From contig NZ_RKQN01000001.1 of NCBI RefSeq assembly GCF_003814555.1, forward strand, positions 1,342,566 through 1,406,565: a stretch of DNA of 64,000 nucleotides, written 5' to 3'. The notes under the pieces are model-generated. The model was not told the DNA's origin. It worked only from the letters and a program-made list of their open reading frames with translations, and did no database searches. Positions 41,298 to 50,154 of this stretch are shown here, one piece after another. Within the stretch, counting starts at the first letter, position 1. Every line of letters starts with the position of its first letter. The position numbers were made by a program, and so were the translations under genes. This stretch comes from Vulcaniibacterium tengchongense (lineage in GTDB: Bacteria; Pseudomonadota; Gammaproteobacteria; Xanthomonadales; Xanthomonadaceae).

Positions 41298-43145
41298 TCA
41301 GATGTCCCGGACCACGCGGAAGCCGATGCGGGCGCCGGTGAAGTCGGCGTCCTGGCCGGCGCGCCAGGCCGAGCGGGTCTGCACCGGCGAGCTGGCCCAG
41401 GAGCCGCCGCGCACCACCCGGGTACGGCAGCCGGGGTTCACCCAGGCGACGCCGTCACGCGGCGCGCGCCGGTAGCTGTCGTGCCAGCAGTCGGCGACCC
41501 ACTCGCTGACGTTGCCGGCCAGGTCGTGCACGCCGAAGGCATTGGCCTGGTAACGGCCGACCGGGGCCGGGCCCCAGGAACCGTCGCCGTAGTCGGGAAA
41601 GGCGTTGCGCCAGCGCCGCCCGCTCGGCGAGGCGTCGCGCGCGCCGGTGAAGTTGCCGGCCCCGGCCGGCGGCGCCCCCGCGCCCCACGGGTACGGGCCG
41701 GCGCTGCCGGCGCGCAGGGCGTACTCGAACTCGGCCTCGCTCGGCAGGCGGTAGCGCTGGCCGGTCTGCTCCGACAGCCATTCGGCGTATGCGGTCGCGT
41801 CCTTGGCGCTGACGTGCACCACCGGCAGGTCGTCCGCGGCCGGACGGCCGGCGTAGTCGGCGCGCCAGTCGGCGCCGCCGCGGCGTACCAGGTTGCCGCT
41901 GCGCTCGTCGTACACGGTCGAGTAGCCGCGCCGGGCCGCGCGGGTGCGGTAGCCGGTGGCCTCGACGAAGCGGCGGAACTCGCCCACCGTGATCTCGGTG
42001 CGCGACATCGCCAGGCCGCGGGCGAACCGGATGTTGCGCGCCGGCCGCTCGGCGTCGCTGGCCGCGCTCTCGTGGTCGCCGGCGCCCATGCGGAACGCGC
42101 CGTGCGGGATCACCACCATCTGCGGGCCGCGCCCGCCGCTGCGCATCGCATCGGTGAACACCTGGCGCGGGCGGAACAGGCCGTAGTGCGCGGCCAGGTC
42201 GATGCGTTCGCGCAGCTCGCGCGCCGCCGGATGGCCGGCCGGGGCGATGCGCAGCAGCGAGGCGAGCGCGCGCCGCGCCTCGTCGATGCCGTCCTCGCGG
42301 CCGAGCGCGGCCAGGCCGCGGTCGCGCAGCGCGCCGATCCGCAACTCGCGACGCAGCGCCAGGCGCGCGCGCGCGTCCTCGACCGTGCGCATCTCCGGCC
42401 GCACCCGGGCGGCGGCGTCCAGCCAGCGCGCGGCGGCGGCGTAGTCGTCGCGCTCAGCGGCGAGCTCGGCGCGGCGGATCAGCGCGCTCTCCGCCGCAGC
42501 CAGGCCCTGCGAGGCGCGCGCGTCGCCGGGGCGCAGCTCGAGCGCCTGGCGGAAGCGGGCGACCGCCCCGTCCGAGGCGCCGTCCTCGCCGATGCGGCCC
42601 TCGTTGAGCGCGCGCTCGCCCAGGCGCGCGGCTTCCTGCGCCTGGTCGGCGCGATCCAGGCGCGCCAGGTAGGCGACGACGTCGGGATCGGCCGGCGCGA
42701 CCGCGCGCGCCACCGCGGCCACCTCGTGCGCGCGCCGCAGCGACAGCGGGTCGCGGTCCAGCGCCGCCAGCGCCGCGTCGCCCTTGCGCAGCAGCGCCGC
42801 GCGCGCGCGCGCCAGGCCGGCGCGCGTCTCCGCGTCGTCCGGCGCATGCCGCTGCAGCGCCAGGTACAGCGGGATCGCGTCTTCGACGCCGCCGAACAGG
42901 CGGTCCTCTTCCAGCGCCTGCGCCGCGCGCGCTTTCAGCGCGTCGGCGTTGGCGTCGTCGACCGGCACCTCCGGCGCGCGCCACGGCGGCACCGGCGACA
43001 CCGCCTGGTCGGCGCTGATGGTGACGATCGGCGAGCGCGCCTCGCCGGCGCGCCCGCGCGGCTTGTCCGGCTCGCGCGAGCAGGCGCCCAGCGCCAGGGC
43101 CAACGCGCCCGCCCACACCGCGCCTGCGTAGAGCTGTCCGCGCAA
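41298..43145 (-). CDS. Lipoprotein with formylglycine-generating-enzyme (SUMF1) domain
   Basis: 615 aa. I start it at the TTG at 43145, preceded by a strong GAGGAGG site; this gives a lipoprotein signal AGALALALGAC with the lipobox Cys. Residues about 60-370 are helical, TPR-like. The last 250 are an FGE/SUMF1-like domain: MVVIPHGAFRMGA, MSRTEITVGEFRRFVEATGY, LPVVHVSAKDATAYAEWLS, and RVVRGGSWASSPVQTRSAWR. The usual catalytic Cys pair near the C-terminus is not seen, so it may be structural, not a true sulfatase activator. Confidence 0.84.
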   Translation of the reverse strand: MRGQLYAGAVWAGALALALGACSREPDKPRGRAGEARSPIVTISADQAVSPVPPWRAPEVPVDDANADALKARAAQALEEDRLFGGVEDAIPLYLALQRHAPDDAETRAGLARARAALLRKGDAALAALDRDPLSLRRAHEVAAVARAVAPADPDVVAYLARLDRADQAQEAARLGERALNEGRIGEDGASDGAVARFRQALELRPGDARASQGLAAAESALIRRAELAAERDDYAAAARWLDAAARVRPEMRTVEDARARLALRRELRIGALRDRGLAALGREDGIDEARRALASLLRIAPAGHPAARELRERIDLAAHYGLFRPRQVFTDAMRSGGRGPQMVVIPHGAFRMGAGDHESAASDAERPARNIRFARGLAMSRTEITVGEFRRFVEATGYRTRAARRGYSTVYDERSGNLVRRGGADWRADYAGRPAADDLPVVHVSAKDATAYAEWLSEQTGQRYRLPSEAEFEYALRAGSAGPYPWGAGAPPAGAGNFTGARDASPSGRRWRNAFPDYGDGSWGPAPVGRYQANAFGVHDLAGNVSEWVADCWHDSYRRAPRDGVAWVNPGCRTRVVRGGSWASSPVQTRSAWRAGQDADFTGARIGFRVVRDI

Positions 43146-43287
43146 TCGTCCTCCTCGTTGCTGTCGCCGGCCGGGCGCACGCGCGCGACGGCGCGCCCGC
43201 GCCGACCGGAATGCCGGCTCCGGCGAAAGTAGGCTATTGTCGCCCGCCCCGGCAACCGCCGCCGCCCTCCTTCTTCCGCCGACCAAG

Positions 43288-44391
43288 ATGACGCCGACCG
43301 CCTGGATCGCCGACCCCGCCGCTCTGCGCGCGCGCTTCGCCGCGCGCCCGGCGCGGATCGGCCTGGACACCGAATTCATCCGCGAGCGCACCTACTGGCC
43401 GCAACTGGCGCTGGTGCAGATCGCGCTCGAGGGCGACGCGGCGCAGGCGGCGGAGATCCTGCTGGTCGACACGCTCGCGCCGGGCATGGCCGAGGCGCTG
43501 GCGCCGATCCTCGCCGACGCCGCGATCCTCAAGATCATGCACAGCGCCAGCGAGGACCTGGTCGCGTTCAAGCACGCCTGCGGCGTGGTGCCGCAGCCGT
43601 TGTTCGACACCCAGCAGGCGGCGGCGCTGGCCGGCATCGGCGCCGGCCTGGGCTACCAGAAGCTGGTCGAACAGGTGACCGGCGTCGTGCTGGCCAAGGG
43701 CGAGACGCGCTCGGACTGGCTGCGCCGCCCGCTCTCGCCGGCGCAGCTGGAATACGCCGCCGACGACGTACGCCACCTGTTCGCGCTGCACGACGCGCTC
43801 GGCGAGCGCCTGGCGCAGCTCGGCCGGACCGACTGGCTGCGCGAGGACGCCGAGCGCACCGTGCGCAACGCCGACGAGGCCGCGCCCGAGCGCTGGCCGC
43901 ACCTGTCGCTGCGCAGCGCGCAGTTCCTCGACCGCGAGGCGCAGCGACGGCTGCTGCGGCTGCTGCGCTGGCGCGACGCGCAGGCGCGCGACAGCGATCG
44001 TCCGCGCACCTGGATCCTCGACAACGAACTCGCGGTCGCCATCGCGCGCAACCCGCCGATCGACCGCGCCGGCCTGCAACGCCAACTGGACGCCCACCCG
44101 AAGGCGCCGCGCCGGCTCGCCGACGCGCTGTGGCAGGCGTTGACCACGCCGCTGCCGGACGAAGCGCAGGCGCCGGAGGCCGCCGGCGAGACGCGCGACA
44201 AGCAGCGCCTGCGCAAGCTGCAGGACGCCGTCGCCGCGCGCAGCGCCGAGCTCGGCCTGCCCGACGGCGTGCTCGCCTCGCGCCGCTACCTGGAAAGCCT
44301 GCTCGACCGCGGCGAATGGCCGGAAGCGCTGTCCGGCTGGCGCCGCGCCCTGCTGGAACCGGCCGTCACGCCGCTGCTCGCGCGCGAGTGA
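43288..44391 (+). CDS. rnd: Ribonuclease D
   Basis: 367 aa. DEDDy exonuclease: GLDTEFIRERTYWPQLALVQI (D, E), MHSASEDLVAF (D), and YAADDVRHLFALHD (Y, D). One HRDC region (about 210-290) after it. Acts in tRNA 3' processing. Last chromosomal protein gene before the tRNA-Ala and the integrated element. Confidence 0.94.
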   Translation: MTPTAWIADPAALRARFAARPARIGLDTEFIRERTYWPQLALVQIALEGDAAQAAEILLVDTLAPGMAEALAPILADAAILKIMHSASEDLVAFKHACGVVPQPLFDTQQAAALAGIGAGLGYQKLVEQVTGVVLAKGETRSDWLRRPLSPAQLEYAADDVRHLFALHDALGERLAQLGRTDWLREDAERTVRNADEAAPERWPHLSLRSAQFLDREAQRRLLRLLRWRDAQARDSDRPRTWILDNELAVAIARNPPIDRAGLQRQLDAHPKAPRRLADALWQALTTPLPDEAQAPEAAGETRDKQRLRKLQDAVAARSAELGLPDGVLASRRYLESLLDRGEWPEALSGWRRALLEPAVTPLLARE

Positions 44392-44541
44392 GCGTGCGCC
44401 GGGCACGCGCTGCCCCGCGCTCTTGCGCGGATCCCGCAGCGGAGGGCCGAAACGCCCGCGACGCGCTCGCGGAAGCACCGGGCCGGAGCCGCGGGGGGCT
44501 AGCATCCGCCGAAAGGACCCATTACACTTTGCAGCCTTCGT

Positions 44542-44618
<77 letters not shown>

Positions 44619-44633
44619 CTTTTCCAGCCAAAT

Positions 44634-44669
44634 CAGCGTCTTACACTTTGCAGTGTGAGGCGCTGTTTT
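44634..44669 (+). terminator. Element-borne terminator behind the tRNA
   Basis: 14-bp stem (arms 44634-44647 and 44652-44665, two G-U pairs, TTGC loop) followed by TTTTGCTTTTG, only 17 bases past the tRNA CCA. It replaces the resident terminator displaced to 63766. Confidence 0.75.
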
Positions 44670-44685
44670 GCTTTTGGATGCACGG

Positions 44686-44718
44686 TTTGCCACAACGAGT
44701 GTGGCAAATTTGTGGCAG
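44686..44718. repeat. Left-end TGTGGCA repeats (possible integrase arm sites)
   Basis: TTTGCCACA (44686-44694, inverted), GTGTGGCAAA (44699-44708) and TGTGGCAG (44711-44718). The middle copy is repeated exactly near the right end at 63655-63664. The rest of the gap up to 45040 holds no recognisable gene. Confidence 0.5.
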
Positions 44719-45039
44719 TCCTTACGTTCGGCCAATCGGCCTATTGCAGTGTTTTGCGCTTGGCGGCCGCCAATCCGGCAGACAACGCCATTACCTGCGC
44801 TGGCTTGCCAAGCAATGCATCGGCAAGGGATCCACGGTCATATGCTCGGGTCCAACCAGGGGCACCGTTTAGGATGATTGGGATGAGCAGGGAAGCGATC
44901 GGTAGACCTGATGGGGCGAAGTGGCACCGATGGGAGCCTCGCATCCAAGCGCCGGGGACTTTCTCAGCATCAATACCGCGGCGCCGGCGTTTAGCCGGCT
45001 CTGCGCGAGGCGAAGGCAAAACGCAGCTGGGGTTTTCGA

Positions 45040-48000
45040 GTGAAACGTCCCTATATCGGCCACTCCATTGAACAGTTGGAAGCGGTGTTTGATAGCCAAG
45101 GCGCGGGCCCGGATACGCTCAACGACCTTGCGCAGGAGCTGAGCTTTCGGAGAACGGCGCGTGCTCGCGCCTTGGCAGACCGCATCAAAAAGCGGCTAGT
45201 GGCTGTTCCCGAGCACGTGGTCATCCTGCCTCCATCGCCGCCCGATTTTCCGGCGGAACCGACCAAGCACGCGTCGGATTCCGCGCGTCGAGTTCATACC
45301 CAGCCCATGGAGACGACTACAGCGCCTCCCTCCACACCGCTTTCCCGACCAACACCGGTGCCGTTAGGTCCCGAAACACTTGGGGAGATGGCCTACACGA
45401 ACCGGCCCATAGATCTTCTGGATGCATGGACCGCGTTGGAAGTGCTTTCACCGCAGACCTATCGCCGTGAGGCGGAACTCGCTAGCGGCGCGGCCTTCAA
45501 CATAGTGTCGCTTGAGAAAGGTCTCCCGTGGGACACCGGCCCGGCGCCGGCAAAGCCCAATAACAAGGTCTACTTCCATGTCGTCCTCGGCACGCTCGCG
45601 GCAGGTCCCGCCTTCGATGCGCTGGTCGATCGCTTCAAGGACAGCCGGGCTGAGCGCCCAAGCGTGGCTGGCAACATCGTTTTGGCATCCATTCTCGTGG
45701 ATAAAAGCGGCATTCCGGCCGGTGATATGCCGCTTTCCATTTCAGCGTTCGGCTGGGGCTTTCCGAAAGCATTGGCTGGGTCGTTGAAGGGCCTGGCTGA
45801 GTGGACCCGCCAGGAAGGTGACCTGGTTGAAGGCTTGCGTAAGCAGTTGCCTAAGGACGAGAAGACCGGCGGCATGGGGCCGCTGACGTCGGCGAGCTTG
45901 CACCAGGCGTTTGAGTGGCTGGTGGCGACGCTCGGCCTGCCTCGCGAACACGTTTCGGGACCGCAGTTTGCCGTGCGTGTGTACCTGCACTTCCGTAGCT
46001 CGATCGTGCCCGACCCTCTGCTACTCAACAGCTTTTTTCTACGCGACCTCGCCAAGGCGCGGGATTTAGCGCATCGAGGCTCGTTGCCGGCGGCAGTGGC
46101 CGCATACCTAGGAGAGCGTCCACCTGCGAGCAAGCACGATATCTTGCAAAACTCCGCAGCACTGGAGGATGCCGTCGCTCCAAACAAGGCGCCCCTGGGT
46201 CGCTGGCCCACGCCCGCCGGCCATACGCCGTCACTATTGCAGCAAGCCGCAGTGAACTTGACTGCACGCATGCATGGGCGCACCGGAATGCTGGGCGTGA
46301 ATGGCCCGCCCGGTACCGGCAAGAGCACCTTGCTGCGAGATGTCGTGGCCGACAACGTGGTGCGGCGGGCGCATGCCATGTGTGTCTTCCACGAGCCCGC
46401 GAAGGCCTTCAAGGTTGGCTTTACGGAACGGGTGCGTGGCGAGACCCAAGAACTCTACACGCTCGACCCTAGCCTGCGCGGCTTTGAGATGGTCGTTGTC
46501 AGCTCGAACAACAAGGCGGTGGAAAACGTAAGCGCTGAGCTCCCGGCTCTCAATGCTCTACCCAGCAACTCTGAGCTGCGCTACTTCGCACCTCTTGCGA
46601 CCCAAGTAGGCGGACGCGCTGCGTGGGGGCTAATTGCGGCAGTGTTGGGAAATGCAGCCAATCGCTCGCACTTTCGTAAGACCTTCTGGAGTGAGGGCAC
46701 GAAGTCGTTCCAAGACTATCTCGATCGCGCAGCAGGTCTCACTCCACCCGACAATTCGCCCGGTCTCGCCGATGAATGTGACGCGCCTCTTGGGCCGCAC
46801 GACGCGCTGGATCGCTGGAAGCAGGTGCGGTCGCGCTTCAGTCAGCTCGAAAGCCAAATCCAAGTGCGTCTCGCAGAGCTAGAAGGCCTTCGGCTGGCAT
46901 TGCTGCAGCTGCCAGAACTGCGCGAGCGAGAGACTGAGGCGCAGCACAATCACGCCCAAGCCATCATTGAGCGCGATTCCGAACAGTCTCGTCTGAACTT
47001 TGCCGCCCGAGAAGCGGAGAACTCCCGCGCACTCGTCGCCCAGCAGCAGGGCCGCATAGCCTCCCATACGAGCTCTTCCCCGGGCTGGCTGCAACGACTG
47101 TTTCGAACGGCGACTGCGCGTTCGTGGACGACCGCACAAGACGAGCTCGCCGATCATCTACGCGCACTACAGCAACACGCGGATGAGTTGGCGACCTCAC
47201 GCATGGCCGCCCAGCAACGCGCACAAGACGCAGCCCGGGCAGTATCGGCCTGGGAAGGGGAGGTTCAACGTGCGGCGGAGGCTAGGAAGATTGCGGAGGA
47301 ACGTTGCGCCACGGTGCACGTCGGCGAAGGCGCCATGGCGATCAATGACGACTTCCGTGCGCTCCCTCATGGTCACAAGCAACTCACGTTGCCGTGGCTC
47401 GATGGGGAGCTGCAGAATTTGCGAGCACAGCTGTTCCATCGAGCAATAGAGGTGCATAAGGCCTTTATCGATGCAGCCGCTCTGCCTCTGCGCCGAAACC
47501 TTAAAGCCCTGATGGATGCCAACTTCTCGAACATCCACGTCAAACGGGCACACCTGACCGCCGACCTGTGGAGTTCGCTGTTTCTAGTGGTGCCCGTCGT
47601 GTCCACTACCTTTGCATCAGTGGAACGCATGCTGGGCGTGTGCCCAATGAAGCCCTGGGCTGGATCCTTGTCGACGAGGCTGGCCAGGCGACGCCGCAAT
47701 CGGCCGTGGGCGCACTCATGCGCGCCCGGCGTGCCATCGTGGTGGGCGATCCACAGCAGATCGAGCCCGTAGTCCCGCTGCCGGATGTGCTGACGGCGGC
47801 TGTCATGCGTGAATTCGCGTCCGATCCGGATCGCTTCTCCGCCCCTTCTGCCTCGGTGCAGACTCTGGCCGATGACGCCAGCGACCACTGCGCTGTTTTC
47901 CAAACTGCAGCGGGCTCGCGTTCAGTGGGGGCCCCTTTGCTGGTGCACCGGCGCTGCAGCTCACCCATGTTCGATATAAGCAATCGGATTGCTTACGGTG

Positions 48001-48509
48001 GACTGATGGTGCAGGCGAAAGCGCCGCAGCCGTCGGCGATCAAGGACGCGCTGGGACCCTCGCGCTGGATCAACGTCCGAGGGAGTGCGCGAGAGAAGTT
48101 CAGCCCGGAGGAAGGAGAAGAAGCACTGCGCCTTCTCCAATCCCTCAAAGACCGAGGCGTAGCACCAGATGTTTACGTTATCTCGCCTTTCGTTGCTGTC
48201 CAGGATGGCCTTAGGCAGCTCATCAATGCGAACGGCATCCTCAACGGCTGGACCGATGATCCACGTGCATGGGCTTGGGAACGCATCGGCACTGTACATA
48301 CCGTCCAAGGCCGCGAGGCCGAAGCGGTCATCCTGGTGCTAGGCGCGCCATTGCCGGCACAAAGTGGTGCCCGGCAGTGGGCAGGGCGCCTGCCGAACCT
48401 CCTAAACGTTGCCGCCACAAGAGCCAAGGAAGCGATTTACGTCATCGGCAATCGCGAACATTGGGAAGGCGCCGGACATTTTGGCGTGCTCAGCAAGAAC
48501 ATGCCCTAA
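45040..48509 (+). pseudogene. UPF1-like SF1 helicase/ATPase split by a one-base frameshift
   Basis: Frame 1 (GTG at 45040 to about 47640) and frame 3 (to 48509) together encode one protein of about 1155 aa. Frame 1 holds the P-loop GPPGTGKST (422-430), VVVSSNNKAVENV (motif Ia) and a long coiled coil (about 600-770, with a Gln/Ala/Arg-rich stretch). Frame 3 holds Walker B WILVDEAGQATPQ, motif III VVGDPQQIEPVV, and motifs V-VI TVHTVQGREAEAVIL and NVAATRAKEAIYVIG. The shift lies at a GGG run at 47634-47636; adding one G gives MLGRVPNEALGWILVDEAG. It may be a sequencing error, true inactivation or phase variation. The N-terminal 400 residues are unrecognised. Confidence 0.8.
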
Positions 48510-48708
48510 CGGACCCACTATCCTAGGCGAGCGTGGAAGTTGGCCAACATCGAGGCATCGTGACGCCAGCACAGTAGCTTTAGTAGAAGCCCGTCCCCGA
48601 AGCTAAGGGAGTCCGAATTTCTACTGCGGAACTTCAATACCCTGGCTTGGAGGCCGACCTCGCCGTATCGTCATAGGCGGTAGGCCACCTCTTCGAAGGT
48701 ATTTCCTC

Positions 48709-50055
48709 GTGATTTCCGATCACCCAGAGAATGACAAGCCCGGCCTGGTTAAGGAAGATCCGGCCGCCGCTCCTGCTCAGCCCCCCCTCGTTGCAGAAAC
48801 CACGAGTAGCGCTACCGGCAACGGATCACCTTCCCAGCAGGGCGATGTCCCGACCAAGGTCGTCAAGCGTCCCAGCGGCCTGGCGAGCTTCGAAGCTTCC
48901 AAGTTCTACAAGAGCCAGTTTTCGGCAGCAGACCAGATCAAGGCCCTCACTAGCAGATCTCAGTTCAAAGCCCTCACAAACGGCTCAATGACGGAGCAAT
49001 TCCGCAAGATCATGGGCGGTTCCATTGCCGAGCAATGGCAAAACACTGTGCGCAACTCGCTTGGGGAGCAGATGCGCCAAGTCGAACTGGCTATCCGCCC
49101 GCTCAATACGATTCAGGACACGATCGGACAGATCGCACGCAGCGCGGCGGAAAGTTCAATTACGCAATTCGTCGACGAACATACCAAGCGGCACCGCCAA
49201 ATGATGGAGCTTCTGCGCCCCAAGTGGGATCAGACCCTGGCCGGCCATGCGCTCACTGAAAGCCTCCGCTCCATCCAGTCCTTCCAGAGCCTGCATGAAG
49301 CCGAAGTTCTCCGAACGCAACAAGCGCTACGCAATCAGTTCAAGAGCATAGATAGCCTGCTCGAGCCCCTCCGTACCAAGCTCCCCTCATTCACCGAGGT
49401 TTCCAGCTACTGGCGGAATTACCCGGCTCGGGTCAAGGAAAACCTCGTTGCCCTTGCGGCGGCGGGCTGGTATTTGGATCCGGAGATGGCCGTCTCCGAC
49501 ATCGTGCACTTCAAGGAAGACTTAGAGAACGACTCTGCCGAAGAAGTCAGCGATGAGCTGGCAGAGCACTTCCGTTCTTCATTGGAGAGGATCGAGAAAA
49601 CGCTGTGTGCAGACCACCCCCTGCGCGCCCATCTCCTCAAGGATGCTTTCGCGGCCCACCGTGAAGGCAAATACAGTCTCTCCATTCCGGCATTGTTCGC
49701 CCAGGCGGATGGAATTTGCTTTGACCTGACGGGGCATTGGATCTTCACCGGAAACGGCGTCAGCCGCTTTGCCAAGCGCATCGATCCGGAAACCATTGAG
49801 CGCGCATACCTGGAGCCACTCTTGCGCGCGATCCCGATCAAGGAGAGCTCCCAGCAGCGACGGGCAAAAGTGTCTCAGCTCAATCGCCACGCCGTCATGC
49901 ACGGGGAGAGCACGGACTTTCCGACCGAAGTCAATGGATTGAAGGCCATCTCGTTCGTCAATTTCGTCTCGCACGTCCTGGGGGTAGCCGTTGCAAGTCA
50001 CCAAGAAAAAATGGCTTGCCCTGAAACGGACGAGCTATCTGACAGCCTTCATTAG
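48709..50055 (+). CDS. Protein with C-terminal HEPN-like (RX4H) motif
   Basis: 448 aa, partner of the helicase 199 bp upstream. The first 70 residues are Pro/Ser-rich and disordered; 80-240 are predicted helical/coiled coil (repeats of QFKALT, EQFRKIMG, SLGEQMRQ). The C-terminal domain (about 260-440) has VALAAAGWYLDPEM, HPLRAHLLKDAFAAHREGKY, SIPALFAQADGI and LNRHAVMHGEST. R393-x4-H398 fits the HEPN ribonuclease motif. No membrane segment. Function is not known; an RNase toxin in a defence pair is an inference. Confidence 0.7.
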   Translation: MISDHPENDKPGLVKEDPAAAPAQPPLVAETTSSATGNGSPSQQGDVPTKVVKRPSGLASFEASKFYKSQFSAADQIKALTSRSQFKALTNGSMTEQFRKIMGGSIAEQWQNTVRNSLGEQMRQVELAIRPLNTIQDTIGQIARSAAESSITQFVDEHTKRHRQMMELLRPKWDQTLAGHALTESLRSIQSFQSLHEAEVLRTQQALRNQFKSIDSLLEPLRTKLPSFTEVSSYWRNYPARVKENLVALAAAGWYLDPEMAVSDIVHFKEDLENDSAEEVSDELAEHFRSSLERIEKTLCADHPLRAHLLKDAFAAHREGKYSLSIPALFAQADGICFDLTGHWIFTGNGVSRFAKRIDPETIERAYLEPLLRAIPIKESSQQRRAKVSQLNRHAVMHGESTDFPTEVNGLKAISFVNFVSHVLGVAVASHQEKMACPETDELSDSLH

Positions 50056-50154
50056 AGGCACCCCCAGAATGGCGGACATTTCGTAATGTTCTCTTGGGGT
50101 CGGCAGTCGACGCTTCCTCGGCGACAGTTCCCGGCTAGGAGCGGACCTAGATGC

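Noticed and set aside
45040-48509. Two independent genes (910 aa and 313 aa)
   Set aside because: Walker A is in one frame and Walker B and motifs III-VI are in the other, meeting exactly at a G run; one split helicase explains both.
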